A stretch of DNA of 64,000 nucleotides from Patulibacter minatonensis DSM 18081 (GCF_000519325.1 NZ_KI912613.1:792935-856934); one strand, 5' to 3'. Shown: positions 28,142-37,974, counted from the stretch's first letter. Numbers and translations are program-made. Notes: generated by a model from the sequence alone, not told the origin.

Positions 28142-29361
28142 GCAGCACCTACGAGCCCGTCGACGCGGCGCCGCGGGCGTTCCCGGCGCCGACGCGCAGC
28201 CCGGGGTGGCGGCGTCGCGAGAGCGAGCTCATCGCGCGGGTGATGGCCGCGCACGCCGACGTCGCGAACGCGCTGGACCAGGAGCTCGCCGTCCCCGGCG
28301 TGGACCGCGATCGGCCCGGCCGCTCCGCCGACATCGTCTCGGCGCTGACGTGGTGCTGCATCGAGCGCCTCCGCCTCTCGAGCGAGTCGTCGGCGGCGGA
28401 CACCGCGCGGCTGTGCCGCCTCGTCGCCGACCTCCAGCAGCTCTCGTCGGAGCTCTACGAGCACGAGCTGAGCCTGCGCACCCGGCGCCTCGCCGACTGC
28501 TCGGCCGGCCTCGCGCGCCTGCGCTCGCTGCCGACGTCCGGCGACCTCGTCGACCAGGTCTGCCAGGAGCTCGTCTCCCGCTGCGGCTTCGGTCGCGTGG
28601 TCCTCTCGCGCGTGGACGAGGGGCTGTGGAAGCCGTGGAAGGGCCACTTCAGCGACGGCGCCGAGATGGACGGCTGGTTCACGCCCTGGATCGACCAGGG
28701 GATCCCGCTCGACGAGATGATGCTCGAGGCCAGCCTCGTCCGTGAGCGCCGCCCGGCGATCGTCTACGACACCGAGGCCCAGACCACCGAGATCCACCGG
28801 CCGATCATCGTCGAGGCCGGGCACTCCAAGTCGTACGTCGCCGCCCCGATCGTCCCGGGCGGCAACGTCGTCGGGTTCCTGCACGCCGACTACCACCCGT
28901 CGGCGCGCCGGGTCGACGACGTCGACCGCGACGTCCTCTGGGCGTTCGCGGAGGGCTTCGGCAAGATCTACGAGCGCACGGTGCTGCTCGAGCGCCTGCG
29001 CGCCCAGCGCGACCACGTGCGCGAGACCCTCGCCACCGCCGAGCGCATGATGGACGAGCTCTGCGACTCGGGCATCGACCTCGCCCGGCACCCTGACGCC
29101 GGCTCGATCGTCGCCCGCAGCGCGGTCTCGGCGCTCTCCGGCGGGTCGGCCGTCCTCGACGAGCTGACCGCGCGGGAGCGCGAGGTCCTCGAGCTCATGG
29201 TGGTCGGTGCGACGAACGGCGCGATCGCCGAGCAGCTCGTCATCACCGAGGGCACGGTCAAGTCCCACGTCAAGCACATCCTCCGCAAGCTCGGGGCCGT
29301 CAACCGGTCCCAGGCGATCGCCCGGTACCTGGGCATCGCCCAGGTCGACGCCGACGACTGA
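28138..29361 (+). CDS. GAF-domain LuxR-family regulator (second gene of pair B)
   Basis: 407-residue regulator, start ATG 28138 overlapping the previous stop (ATGA). Helical N-terminus, GAF-like domain (QELVSRCGFGRVVLSRVDEG; SKSYVAAPIVPGGNVVGFLHADY; LWAFAEGFGKIYERTVLLERL), LuxR helix-turn-helix (LTAREREVLELMVVGATNGAIAEQL; TVKSHVKHILRKLGAVNRSQAIARYLG). Closest in the window to the gene at 12510, giving a duplicated two-gene cassette in the same order. Coupled expression and similar sensors suggest a heteromeric or sequential regulator pair (inference). Confidence 0.86.
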   Translation: MSSTYEPVDAAPRAFPAPTRSPGWRRRESELIARVMAAHADVANALDQELAVPGVDRDRPGRSADIVSALTWCCIERLRLSSESSAADTARLCRLVADLQQLSSELYEHELSLRTRRLADCSAGLARLRSLPTSGDLVDQVCQELVSRCGFGRVVLSRVDEGLWKPWKGHFSDGAEMDGWFTPWIDQGIPLDEMMLEASLVRERRPAIVYDTEAQTTEIHRPIIVEAGHSKSYVAAPIVPGGNVVGFLHADYHPSARRVDDVDRDVLWAFAEGFGKIYERTVLLERLRAQRDHVRETLATAERMMDELCDSGIDLARHPDAGSIVARSAVSALSGGSAVLDELTAREREVLELMVVGATNGAIAEQLVITEGTVKSHVKHILRKLGAVNRSQAIARYLGIAQVDADD

Positions 29362-29434
29362 GAGGAGGCGCGGGCGCCGCCCGTAGCTCCCGGGACGGAC
29401 GGGACGTCGGCGAGGCCCGGCGCCCCCGCAGGCG

Positions 29435-29875
29435 CTACGCGTCGGGCCGGTTCTCGCGGGTCCAGCGCGCTCCGTCGGCGGCCGCCCGGAGGATCGGGAG
29501 CACGCGCAGGAGCTTCCGCACCGCCCCCTCGAAGACGACGTCGCCGGCCAGGATCGCCATCGGGAGGTGCGACCCCTCGGAGAGCATCGCGCCGAGGTCT
29601 CCGGAGCTGATCGACAGCCGCACGTTCGGGCGCTGGTCGGAGCGACCGACGACGACGGCCGGCGGGTCGCGATCGAGCAGCAGGAGGACCGAGACGTCCG
29701 CGTCGGTCACGTCGATCTGGACGCGGACCCGGGCGAGCGCGAGGCGCTTGGCCGCCTGCTCGTCCTCCAGCGCGCCCTCGACGTCCTCGACGAACCGGAC
29801 GACGCCTGCGGGGAGCCCGCGGTCGGACCCGTCCGCCTGGGGGGACGCGTCGGGCGGGTGCTCGGGGTCGAGCAT
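29435..29875 (-). CDS. SCP2-like lipid-binding protein
   Basis: 146 residues. The C-terminal half (NVRLSISSGDLGAML, LPMAILAGDVVFEGAVRKLLRVLPIL) matches the SCP2/sterol-carrier fold that binds acyl-CoA or sterols, and closely parallels the protein at 38754 (LPMAI, GDV, VRKFLRVAPILR). Role in shuttling hydrophobic substrates is inferred. ATG 29875 has no Shine-Dalgarno; GACAAT (29882-29887) is 6 nt upstream, a weak leaderless candidate. Confidence 0.7.
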   Translation of the reverse strand: MLDPEHPPDASPQADGSDRGLPAGVVRFVEDVEGALEDEQAAKRLALARVRVQIDVTDADVSVLLLLDRDPPAVVVGRSDQRPNVRLSISSGDLGAMLSEGSHLPMAILAGDVVFEGAVRKLLRVLPILRAAADGARWTRENRPDA

Positions 29876-29956
29876 CGTTCGATTGTCGCGCCTCGGTCGA
29901 CGGCGTGCGCTCGGACGTCAGCCGACCGGCCACGGACCACGCCCGGTGTGGGCGGC

Positions 29957-30388
29957 TCAGTCCGTGTCGAGCCCTCGCGGGAAGTACCCGCGGGTGTCGC
30001 GCTCCTCGGCCTCGCGCGCCCACGGCTGCGAGGAGGTCGTCCAGGCCTCGAGCTCGGGCTCGAGCCACGACGCGTCGTTCATCGTGCCGGCCTTGATCCA
30101 CACGATGTCGTCGGCGTCGCCGAGGATCGAGAACAGCGGCGAGCCGCAGTTCGAGCAGAAGTTCCGGTGCGCCGGCGCGCCGCGGTCCTCGCCCTGCGTG
30201 TCGAAGACCTTGAGCGAGTCGCCCTCGACGTGGAAGTCGGCCTTCTCGACCGCGGCGATGATCGAGTACGCCGAGCCGGAGGACCGCTGGCAGTCGCGGC
30301 AGTGGCAGATCCCGGTCATGATCGGGTCCTCGGTGTCGACCGTGTAGGTGACGTTGCCGCACAGGCAGTGCCCGTCGAGCCTCGACAT
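29957..30388 (-). CDS. GFA family protein (CENP-V/GFA zinc fold)
   Basis: 143 residues. Zinc-type cysteines appear as HCLCG near 7-11, CHCRDCQ near 28-34 and NFCSNCGSPL near 77-86, the arrangement of glutathione-dependent formaldehyde-activating enzyme homologs. Most actinobacteria lack glutathione, so the substrate may be another thiol adduct. ATG 30388 is preceded by GAGGAGGAG. A GC-palindrome region at 30495-30531 lies upstream. Confidence 0.85.
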   Translation of the reverse strand: MSRLDGHCLCGNVTYTVDTEDPIMTGICHCRDCQRSSGSAYSIIAAVEKADFHVEGDSLKVFDTQGEDRGAPAHRNFCSNCGSPLFSILGDADDIVWIKAGTMNDASWLEPELEAWTTSSQPWAREAEERDTRGYFPRGLDTD

Positions 30389-30494
30389 GGGTGCTCCTCC
30401 TCGATGTGGTGCGGCGGTGCGGGACGCGTCCGTCGCGGTCGTGTGACGCCTCGCGCCACGTTCATCTTCTACGCCGAGCCCCTGGACGGAGCAT

Positions 30495-30531
30495 CGCCCC
30501 GGGGCGTGATGTTGCCCCTCCGAAGGAGGGG
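30495..30531. promoter_or_regulatory. GC-palindrome element upstream of the GFA gene
   Basis: CGCCCCGGGGCG (30495-30506) and CCCCTCC-GAA-GGAGGGG (30515-30531), both perfect inverted repeats. The second matches CCCTCCGAAGGGAG at 26792. The surrounding 279-bp gap (30389-30667) holds no gene. Confidence 0.45.
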
Positions 30532-30667
30532 GCGGACGGCGTCCGCACGCTCCTGAGGTCCTGCTTGCAGCGTACTCCCCGCCGTCTGTGCCCCCCGGTC
30601 GTCCGGGGGACGGGCGGCGGCGGGTGCGCGCCGGCCGGGCCCGTAGCGGGCCGGCCGGCGCGGTCCG

Positions 30668-32254
30668 TCACATCCGGTAGACCGGCGTGCGGCGCTCGGC
30701 CAGCGGTGCGTTCGCGCACGCCGACAGCGCGAGGCCGAGGACGTCGCGCGTGGACTCCGGCGGGATGACGCCGTCGTCCCAGATGCGGGCGCTCGAGTAG
30801 TAGGGGTGACCCTGGTGCTCGAACTGCGCCCGGATCTCCTCCTTGCGGGCCTCGATCTTCGCCTCGTCGGTCTCCTTGCCGACCGTCGCGAGGACGTTGG
30901 CCGCCTGGTCGCCGCCCATCACCGAGATGCGGGCGTTCGGCCACATCCAGAGGAAGCGCGGGAAGTACGGCCGGCCCGACATGCCGTAGTTGCCGGCGCC
31001 GAACGAGCCGCCGACGATCACCGTCAGGCGCGGGACGCGCGTCGTCGAGACCGCCGCGATCAGCTTGGCGCCGTGCTTGGCGATGCCGCCGGCCTCGGCG
31101 TCCTTGCCGACCATGAAGCCCGTGATGTTCTGCAGGAAGATCAGCGGGATCTTCCGCTGGTCGCAGAGCTCGATGAAGTGCGCGCCCTTGAGCGCGGACT
31201 CGGAGAAGATCACGCCCTGGTTGGCGATGATCCCGACCTCGTGCCCGTGGAGCTTCGCGAAGCCGGTCACGAGCGTCGTCCCGTAGTTCGCCTTGAACTC
31301 GTGGAAGCGGCTGCCGTCGACGATGCGGGAGATGATCTCGCGCGGGTCGTACGGGGTCCGGAGGTCCGCCGGCACCGCGCCGGTCAGCCCTGCGGGGTCG
31401 ACGACGGGCTCCTCGACGGGCGAGATCTTCCAGGGCGACGGGCCCTTCTCGGGGTACGTCGCGACGATCGAGCGGACGATCGCCAGCGCGTCCGCGTCGT
31501 CGGCGGCGAGGTGGTCGGCGACGCCGGACTTCTTCGTGTGGAGGTCGCCGCCGCCGAGCTCCTCGGCCGAGACGACCTCGCCCGTGGCCGCCTTCACCAG
31601 CGGCGGGCCGCCGAGGAAGATCGTGCCCTGCTCCTTGACGATCACCGACTCGTCGCACATCGCCGGGATGTACGCGCCGCCGGCGGTGCAGGACCCGAGG
31701 ACCGCCGCGACCTGCGGGATGTTCTCGGCCGACAGGTTCGCCTGGTTGTAGAAGCTCTGGCCGAAGCCCGCGACGTCGGGGAAGAGCTCGTCCTGCAGCG
31801 GCAGGAATCCGCCGCCGGAGTCGACGAGGTAGATGCAGGGCAGGCGGTTCTGCAGCGCGATCAGCTGCGCCCGCGTCTGCTTCTTCGCCGTCATCGGGAA
31901 GTACGAACCGCCCTTGACGGTGGCGTCGTTGCAGATGATCACGCACTCGCGGCCGGAGACCCGGCCGATGCCGGTGATCATCCCCGCGCCGGGCGCCTGG
32001 TCGTCGTACATCCCGTGGGCGGCGAGCGTCGAGAGCTCGAGGAACGGCGAGCCGCGGTCGAGCAGCTTCTCGACCCGCTCGCGCGGCAGCAGCTTGCCCC
32101 GCGAGGTGTGCCGCTCCGCCGACTTCGGGCCGCCGCCGGCGCGCACGCGGACGATCTGCTCGCTCAGGTCCGCACGCAGCTCGGCGTGCGCCGCCTGGTT
32201 CTGCTGGAACTGCTCGCTGTTCGGATCCGCCTGGCTGCGGAGGACGACGCTCAT
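30668..32254 (-). CDS. accD1: Methylcrotonyl-CoA carboxylase carboxyltransferase (beta) subunit
   Basis: Transfers the carboxyl group from carboxybiotin to 3-methylcrotonyl-CoA in leucine breakdown. 528 residues with N- and C-terminal crotonase-type domains; the MCC-specific run [19 protein letters not shown] is present, along with [12 protein letters not shown] and an oxyanion glycine segment [14 protein letters not shown]. Start ATG overlaps the alpha-subunit stop as ATGA (32251-32254), the usual subunit coupling. Geranyl-CoA carboxylase beta is a close relative, so a terpenoid substrate is possible. Confidence 0.9.
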   Translation of the reverse strand: MSVVLRSQADPNSEQFQQNQAAHAELRADLSEQIVRVRAGGGPKSAERHTSRGKLLPRERVEKLLDRGSPFLELSTLAAHGMYDDQAPGAGMITGIGRVSGRECVIICNDATVKGGSYFPMTAKKQTRAQLIALQNRLPCIYLVDSGGGFLPLQDELFPDVAGFGQSFYNQANLSAENIPQVAAVLGSCTAGGAYIPAMCDESVIVKEQGTIFLGGPPLVKAATGEVVSAEELGGGDLHTKKSGVADHLAADDADALAIVRSIVATYPEKGPSPWKISPVEEPVVDPAGLTGAVPADLRTPYDPREIISRIVDGSRFHEFKANYGTTLVTGFAKLHGHEVGIIANQGVIFSESALKGAHFIELCDQRKIPLIFLQNITGFMVGKDAEAGGIAKHGAKLIAAVSTTRVPRLTVIVGGSFGAGNYGMSGRPYFPRFLWMWPNARISVMGGDQAANVLATVGKETDEAKIEARKEEIRAQFEHQGHPYYSSARIWDDGVIPPESTRDVLGLALSACANAPLAERRTPVYRM

Positions 32255-34242
32255 GCGGACGCCTCCAGCTCGACGAGGACCTGACCTTGGACGACGCTGT
32301 CCCCCACCCCGACGTGGACGTCGGCGACGGTCGCGTCGGCCGGCGCGGTCAACGTGATCTCCATCTTCATCGACTCGAGCACCACGAGCACCTGTCCCTC
32401 CTCGACCTCATCACCGGCCGCGGTCCTCACCGCGATGACCGTCCCCGGCATCGGCGCCTCGAGCGAGCCCTCGGCGGCCGCGGCGGCCGACTCGACGACC
32501 GGCTCGCGGAGCGTGAACGCGAAGGCGTCGCCGCCCGCGCCCAGCCAGCGGCGGCCTTCCACCGTCGCGTGGTCCCAGCGGCGCGCACGGCCGCCCGTGA
32601 CGACCGTCGTCCGTCCGTCGGGCGCCGACCGCGCGGACACGCCGACCCCGTCGTCCTCGCCCACCGTGACGACGGCGCCCGCGGAAGGCGCACCGTCGAC
32701 CGTGATCGCCAGGACGTCGCCCGCTGCGGTCTCGAGCTCCAGGTCGACGGGCGCGCGCCCGTCGATCCGCCACGAGACGAGGCGGTCCCAGGAGTCCGCC
32801 GCCGGGTCGGTGGGCTCGAGCGCCAGGGTCTCGGCGAGCGCCTGCGCGATCGCGGCCTCGACGAGGTCCTCCTGCGGCGGCAGCGACTCGGCCGCGCCGC
32901 GCTCGATCAGCCCCGTGTCGAAGTCGCCGGCGACGACGTCCGGCACGGCGAGCAGCCGCGTCAGGAAGCCGGCGTTCGTCGTCACGCCGAGGACGCGGAG
33001 GTTCTCGAGCGCGCCGGTCAGGCGGGCGAGGGCCTGCTCGCGGTCCTTGCCGTACGCGATGACCTTCGCGAGCAGCGAGTCGTAGTAGGGGGTGACCTCG
33101 GAGCCCGTCTCGAACCCGGTGTCGACGCGGATGCCCGGGCCGGTGGGCGCGCGGAACAGGCCGATCCTGCCGGTGGCCGGGAGGAACCCGTTGGCCGGGT
33201 CCTCGGCGCAGAGCCGGACCTCGATGGCCCAGCCGGTGAGCTCCACGTCCTCCTGCGCGATCGTCAGCTCGTGGCCGGCCGCGACGAGCAGCTGCTGCTC
33301 GACGAGGTCGATGTCGCCGTTGATCAGCTCGGTGACGGGGTGCTCGACCTGCAGGCGCGCGTTGACCTCGAGGAAGAAGAACTTGTCCGGCTCGTCGGAG
33401 GAGACGATGAACTCGGCGGTGCCGGCGCCGACGTAGCCGGCCTCGTGGGCCAGGCGCACGGCGGCCGCACCGAGCCGCTCGCGGACCTCGGGGGTGACCG
33501 TCGGGGACGGCGCCTCCTCGACGACCTTCTGGTGCCGGCGCTGGAGGCTGCACTCGCGCTCGCCGAGCGAGATCGCGTTGCCGTGGGCGTCGGCGAGGAG
33601 CTGCACCTCGATGTGCTTGGCCCGCTCGACGTAGCGCTCGACGAGCAGCGCGTCGTTGCCGAAGCCCGAGAGGGCCTCGCGGCGCGCGGCCTCGAGGGCG
33701 GCCGGGAGCTCGTCGCGCGTCGGGACGATCCGCATGCCGCGCCCGCCGCCGCCGGCCGACGCCTTGACCATCAGCGGGAAGGCGTCGGGGTGCTCGTCGG
33801 CGAAGCCGAGGATGTCCTCGTCGGTCAGCCCGTCGCGCTGCAGGCCCGGGAGCACCGGGACGTCGGCGGCCTCCGCCGCGAGCTTCGCGCGGACCTTGTC
33901 GCCGAGGGCGTCCATCGCCTCGGCCGGCGGACCGATGAAGACGATCCCGCGCTCCTCGCAGGCGCGCGCGAAGTCGGCGTTCTCCGACAGGAAGCCGTAG
34001 CCCGGGTGGATCGCGTCCGCACCCGACAGCACCGCGGCGTCGAGGACCTTGTCGATCGACAGGTACGACTCGCTCGCCACCGCCGGCCCGATGCGGACGG
34101 CCTCGTCGGCCTCCCGCACGTGCACGGCCTCGGCGTCGGCGTCCGAGTAGATCGCCACCGAGCGGATGCCGAGACGCCGCAGCGTCCGGATCACGCGAAC
34201 CGCGATCTCGCCGCGGTTGGCGATCAGCACGGTCGAGAACAT
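32251..34242 (-). CDS. accA1: Methylcrotonyl-CoA carboxylase biotin-containing (alpha) subunit
   Basis: 663 residues from ATG 34242 ([17 protein letters not shown]). Biotin carboxylase domain (about 1-450; ATP-grasp [22 protein letters not shown]), linker, and C-terminal biotin carrier with ESMKMEI near 625-631 where the Lys is biotinylated. ATP-dependent carboxylation of biotin feeds the beta subunit. The start region is unusual: three 15-bp repeats each with an AGGAGG-like site and an in-frame start (ATG, TTG, ATG). Upstream GTGs at 34296 and 34287 are also in frame. It follows isovaleryl-CoA dehydrogenase by 130 bp. Confidence 0.92.
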   Translation of the reverse strand: MFSTVLIANRGEIAVRVIRTLRRLGIRSVAIYSDADAEAVHVREADEAVRIGPAVASESYLSIDKVLDAAVLSGADAIHPGYGFLSENADFARACEERGIVFIGPPAEAMDALGDKVRAKLAAEAADVPVLPGLQRDGLTDEDILGFADEHPDAFPLMVKASAGGGGRGMRIVPTRDELPAALEAARREALSGFGNDALLVERYVERAKHIEVQLLADAHGNAISLGERECSLQRRHQKVVEEAPSPTVTPEVRERLGAAAVRLAHEAGYVGAGTAEFIVSSDEPDKFFFLEVNARLQVEHPVTELINGDIDLVEQQLLVAAGHELTIAQEDVELTGWAIEVRLCAEDPANGFLPATGRIGLFRAPTGPGIRVDTGFETGSEVTPYYDSLLAKVIAYGKDREQALARLTGALENLRVLGVTTNAGFLTRLLAVPDVVAGDFDTGLIERGAAESLPPQEDLVEAAIAQALAETLALEPTDPAADSWDRLVSWRIDGRAPVDLELETAAGDVLAITVDGAPSAGAVVTVGEDDGVGVSARSAPDGRTTVVTGGRARRWDHATVEGRRWLGAGGDAFAFTLREPVVESAAAAAEGSLEAPMPGTVIAVRTAAGDEVEEGQVLVVLESMKMEITLTAPADATVADVHVGVGDSVVQGQVLVELEASA

Positions 34243-34284
34243 CGTTCCCTCCTGCAAGGTCCCCTCCTCCATGGTTCCCTCCTG
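34240..34284 (-). repeat. Triple 15-bp repeat of ribosome-binding site and start codon
   Basis: On the minus strand CAGGAGGGAACC-ATG, GAGGAGGGGACC-TTG, CAGGAGGGAACG-ATG follow each other without gaps. All starts are in frame with the carboxylase alpha subunit. Confidence 0.85.
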
Positions 34285-34292
34285 CACGGTGC

Positions 34293-34367
34293 TCACGACG
34301 CCGGGGCGCCGGTGCGCGGGCCGCCGCCGGCCGGCGCGGCCGGCGGAGCGACCAGCTGGTCCGTCAT
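34293..34367 (-). CDS. Possible 24-aa linking peptide in the isovalerate operon
   Basis: MTDQLVAPPAAPAGGGPRTGAPAS begins 5 nt after the isovaleryl-CoA dehydrogenase stop. Its TGA overlaps the GTG at 34296 as GTGA. It could carry ribosomes between the two genes. Proline/alanine-rich and probably not a functional protein. Confidence 0.25.
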   Translation of the reverse strand: MTDQLVAPPAAPAGGGPRTGAPAS

Positions 34368-34372
34368 CGGGC

Positions 34373-35563
34373 TCAGTTCCCGAGCAGCTCGCGGGCGATG
34401 ATGATCTTGCGGACCTCGTTCGTGCCGGCGCCGATCTGCAGCAGCTTGCCGGCGCGGTAGAGGCGGTTGATCTCCATCTCCCAGATGTAGCCGGCGCCGC
34501 CGTGGACCTGGACGGCGTTGTCGGCGACGCGCATGATCATCAGGCCGGCCTGCAGCACGAGCGCCGCGGAGCGCTTGTGGACGCGGCTGCGCGCGGAGCC
34601 GTGCTCGATCTCGGAGACCTCGTTGCCGACGTCGTAGCAGAAGCTCCTGAGCACCTCGACCTCGGTGTACATCTCGGCGAGCATGCCCTGGACGAGCTGG
34701 AACTCGCCGATGGCCTTGCCGAACTGCTTGCGGTCCTTGGCGTAGTCGACGGCGAGCTCGAGACAGCGCTCCGCCATGCCGAGGATCATGTAGCTCAGGC
34801 CGATGCGCTCGAGGTCGAGGCCGCTCATGACGACCTTGACGCCCTGGTCGACCTCGCCGACGACGTTCTCCACCGGCACGCGGCAGTTGTCGAACACGAT
34901 CTCGGCGGTCTGGGTGCCGCGCATGCCCATCTTCACGAGCTTCTGGGCGACGTTGAAGCCCTCGGTCTTCGTGTCGACGACGAAGGCGGTGATGCCCTTG
35001 GCGCCGAGCTCCGGGGAGGTCTTCGCGTAGACGAGCGAGACGTCGGCGACCGGGCCGTTCGTGATGTAGAGCTTCGTGCCGTTGAGGACGTAGTGGTCGC
35101 CGTCGAGCTTGGCCGTCGTGGCCATGCCGCCGAGGGCGTCCGAGCCGGCGCCGGGCTCCGTCAGCGACAGGCAGCCGACGATCGAGCCGTCGCACATCCC
35201 CGGCAGGTAGCGCTGCTTGATCTCGTCGTTGGCGTTGTGGAGGATGTTGTTCAGGCAGAGGTTCTCGTGCGCGAGGATGCCCAGCGACAGCGACGGGTTC
35301 CAGCGGGCGACGCCCTGCAGGACGAGGCCGGAGGCCGCGAAGTCGAGCCCCGCGCCGCCGAGCTCCGGCGGGACGGTCGCGCCGAGGAAGCCGGTCTGGC
35401 CGAGCTTGGGCAGCGCGTCGTCGGGCCACCACTCGTCGTTGTCCATCCGCTCCTGGAGCTCCCAGAAGTTGGCCTTCGAGAACTTGTCGACCTGCTCCAG
35501 GATCTCGCGGTGGTCGTCGTCCAGCCCGTAGGACTGGCGGCTCTCGGTGATGACTGCGGACAT
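34373..35563 (-). CDS. ivd: Isovaleryl-CoA dehydrogenase
   Basis: FAD enzyme converting isovaleryl-CoA to 3-methylcrotonyl-CoA, the step before the carboxylase encoded next. 396 residues from ATG 35563 (GAGGGG about 10 nt upstream; an ATG 8 codons earlier is poorer). The catalytic Glu is at 252 in MSGLDLERIG, the isovaleryl-type position, and the usual C-terminal acyl-CoA dehydrogenase Glu is replaced in LLQIGAGTNEVRK. Motifs SLTEPGAGSDALG and YITNG are present. Electrons would go to ETF. The operon lacks a methylglutaconyl-CoA hydratase and HMG-CoA lyase here. Confidence 0.9.
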   Translation of the reverse strand: MSAVITESRQSYGLDDDHREILEQVDKFSKANFWELQERMDNDEWWPDDALPKLGQTGFLGATVPPELGGAGLDFAASGLVLQGVARWNPSLSLGILAHENLCLNNILHNANDEIKQRYLPGMCDGSIVGCLSLTEPGAGSDALGGMATTAKLDGDHYVLNGTKLYITNGPVADVSLVYAKTSPELGAKGITAFVVDTKTEGFNVAQKLVKMGMRGTQTAEIVFDNCRVPVENVVGEVDQGVKVVMSGLDLERIGLSYMILGMAERCLELAVDYAKDRKQFGKAIGEFQLVQGMLAEMYTEVEVLRSFCYDVGNEVSEIEHGSARSRVHKRSAALVLQAGLMIMRVADNAVQVHGGAGYIWEMEINRLYRAGKLLQIGAGTNEVRKIIIARELLGN

Positions 35564-35985
35564 GTGCGGATCGCCCCTCTGGTGCACGTGCGGCGGCGCC
35601 GCACCTCGATAGCAGACACCCTATGGCTGGCCACGCGGCCAGTCCTCACCCTTTCGCAGGGTCCTGCTCGCTGATAGGGGGAGGGGTCCCCGGGCACCGC
35701 GGCGGGCGCTCCGCCGGGCCTGGGCGCCGCGGGCTCCGGGCACCCGGGGCGCGGCCGCCCGCCCCGGCCGACCGCGTCGCGGACGCGCCGCCACGGACCG
35801 AGCGTCGGTGCGCCACCGCACAGACCCCCGAAAGGGTGACCTTGATGCCCCGGAGGACGGAAGTTGGCGCGTTGACGCTCGCGGACCGTGGATGATCGCG
35901 CGGAGGGACACACCTGCGGCCGGGACGGCGCCGCCCTCGGCGTCCGCACCCCGGACGCCGGACCACCACGAGGGGAGAACCCAGC
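35564..35985. other. 422-bp divergent regulatory region
   Basis: Between ivd and an acyl-CoA synthetase gene. It holds an inverted repeat CTGGCC-ACGC-GGCCAG (35627-35642), a hairpin ACCCT-TTCGC-AGGGT (35648-35662), a G-run (GATAGGGGGAGGGG at about 35673) and a TTGACG at about 35872 that may be a -35. No coding sequence is convincing. It is long enough for separate control of both directions. Confidence 0.5.
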
Positions 35986-37767
35986 ATGAGCACCACCGCC
36001 ACCGCTGCCGGAACGACGATCGCGGACTTCGCGTTCCGCATCAAGGACGCCTACGGGGATCGGGTCGCCGGCCGGTACCAGGCGACCCCCGGCGAGTGGT
36101 CCGACCTGACCTACTCCCAGCTCGCGGACTCGGGCATCGAGATCGGACGCGGCATCCTCGCCCTCGGGATCGAGCGCGGCGACCGGATCGCCGTCCTCGC
36201 CGACACGCGGCCCCTGTGGTCGACCGCCCACTTCGGCCTGACGGCCACCGGCGCCGTCAACGTCTCGGTCTACCCGACGAACTCCCCCGAGGAGTGCGCC
36301 TGGGTCGTCGGCAACTCCGAGTGCCGCGGCATCGTCTGCGAGAACGCGGAGCAGGTCGCGAAGATCGTCAAGGTCCGTGACGAGCTCCCCGCGCTGGAGT
36401 GGATCATCGTGCTCGAGGGCGAGGTCGAGGGCGCGATCTCCCTCGGCGAGCTGAAGGAGCGGGCGAAGGACGTCGACGCCGACGCGCTGAAGGAGCGTGC
36501 CGGATCGGTGAGCGTCGACGACGCGTACATGATCATGTACACGTCCGGCACCACCGGGCCGCCGAAGGGCGTCGTGCTCTCGCACGGCAACTACCGCTTC
36601 ATCATGGAGGCCGCCCCCGCGCTGTCGGGGCTCGATCAGGACTCGGTCCTCTATCTCTTCCTGCCGCTGGCGCACGCGTTCGCGCTGCTGTTCCACCTGA
36701 TGGTGTTCGACGTCGGCGCGAAGCTCATCTACTGGGGCGGCGACACCGCGAAGCTCGTCCCCGAGCTCGCGCAGACCCAGCCGACCCACCTCCCGGCCGT
36801 CCCGCGCATCTTCGAGAAGATCTACAGCGCCGTCGTGGGCTCGAAGGACAAGGAGACCCAGGCGAAGCTCATCGGCGCCGGGCAGCTCGGCCTGAAGGTC
36901 CGCCGCCTGCGCGAGGCCGGAGAGGAGGTCCCCGCCGACCTGCAGGCGAAGTTCGACGGCGCCGAGGAGGCCGTGTTCTCCAAGGTCCGCGGCGTCTTCG
37001 GCGGCAACCTGAAGCGCGGGATCTCGGGCGGCGCCCCGGCCACGAAGGAGATCCTGGAGTTCTTCTACGGCGCCGGCGTCCCGATCACCGAGGGCTTCGG
37101 TATGACGGAGACCTCGACGGCCGCTGCCATGAACCCGGTCGACAAGATCAAGTTCGGCACCTGCGGCGTGTCGCTCCCGGGTCAGGAGGCGAAGATCGCG
37201 GAGGACGGCGAGCTCCTGCTGCGCGGGCCGAACATCTTCCAGGGCTACTACGGCATGGACGACTCGAAGAAGGACGTCGACGCCGACGGGTGGCTGCACA
37301 CCGGCGACCTCGGCCACATCGACGAGGACGGCTACATCTCGATCGTCGGCCGCAAGAAGGACATCATCATCACCGCGGGCGGCAAGAACATCGCGCCGGC
37401 GAACTTCGAGAACGACCTCAAGCAGAGCCGGTGGGTCAGCCAGGTCGTGATGCACGGCGACCGGCGCCCGTACCCGATCGCGCTCGTGACGCTCGACCCC
37501 GAGACCGTCGGGCCGTGGGCGAAGGAGCAGGGCATCGCCGAGGACGTCGCGTCCCTGTCGGGCAACGAGGACCTCCGCACGATGATCCAGGCCGAGATCG
37601 ACCAGGTCAACGAGAAGTACGCGCGCGTCGAGCAGGTGAAGAAGTTCGCGATCCTCGAGCGCGACCTCTCGCAGGAGACCGGTGAGCTGACGCCGACGAT
37701 GAAGATCAAGCGGCGCATCGTCGACGAGTCCTTCGCGGACGTCATCAAGGACCTGTACGGCGACTGA
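35986..37767 (+). CDS. Long-chain acyl-CoA synthetase (AMP-binding)
   Basis: 593-residue ANL ligase. P-loop YTSGTTGPPKGVVLSHGN, AVPRIFEKIYSAVVG, A5 GFGMTETSTAAAMN, hinge VGRKKDIIITAGGKNIAPAN and C-terminal TPTMKIKRR. It activates a fatty or branched acid; placement divergent from isovaleryl-CoA dehydrogenase suggests a branched or short-chain acid such as isovalerate, but length and motifs fit long-chain types. GGGGAG precedes ATG 35986 by about 9 nt. It ends at strong hairpins. Confidence 0.9.
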   Translation: MSTTATAAGTTIADFAFRIKDAYGDRVAGRYQATPGEWSDLTYSQLADSGIEIGRGILALGIERGDRIAVLADTRPLWSTAHFGLTATGAVNVSVYPTNSPEECAWVVGNSECRGIVCENAEQVAKIVKVRDELPALEWIIVLEGEVEGAISLGELKERAKDVDADALKERAGSVSVDDAYMIMYTSGTTGPPKGVVLSHGNYRFIMEAAPALSGLDQDSVLYLFLPLAHAFALLFHLMVFDVGAKLIYWGGDTAKLVPELAQTQPTHLPAVPRIFEKIYSAVVGSKDKETQAKLIGAGQLGLKVRRLREAGEEVPADLQAKFDGAEEAVFSKVRGVFGGNLKRGISGGAPATKEILEFFYGAGVPITEGFGMTETSTAAAMNPVDKIKFGTCGVSLPGQEAKIAEDGELLLRGPNIFQGYYGMDDSKKDVDADGWLHTGDLGHIDEDGYISIVGRKKDIIITAGGKNIAPANFENDLKQSRWVSQVVMHGDRRPYPIALVTLDPETVGPWAKEQGIAEDVASLSGNEDLRTMIQAEIDQVNEKYARVEQVKKFAILERDLSQETGELTPTMKIKRRIVDESFADVIKDLYGD

Positions 37768-37771
37768 GCCC

Positions 37772-37856
37772 GTGCGGTGCCGGCCGCGGGCCGGCACCGC
37801 ACGACAGGACGCCGACGGCCGGGCCGGGGACGCTCCCCCCGCCCGGCCATCGGCGT
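37772..37856. terminator. Bidirectional terminator hairpins
   Basis: Perfect 14-bp stem with 3-nt loop (37772-37785/37789-37802), then a 16-bp stem with one mismatch (37809-37824/37841-37856). More GC hairpins continue to 37974, filling the 207-bp gap between converging genes. Confidence 0.75.
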
Positions 37857-37974
37857 TCCGGCCCCGGACGACCGAGCGCCCCGGTGCCGGTCCCGGGGGA
37901 GCGGCGCCGGGGCGCTCGGGGTCGTGCTCCGCCCCGGACGGGGCGGTGTGCGGGGCCGCGGCGGCCCCGCGCGA

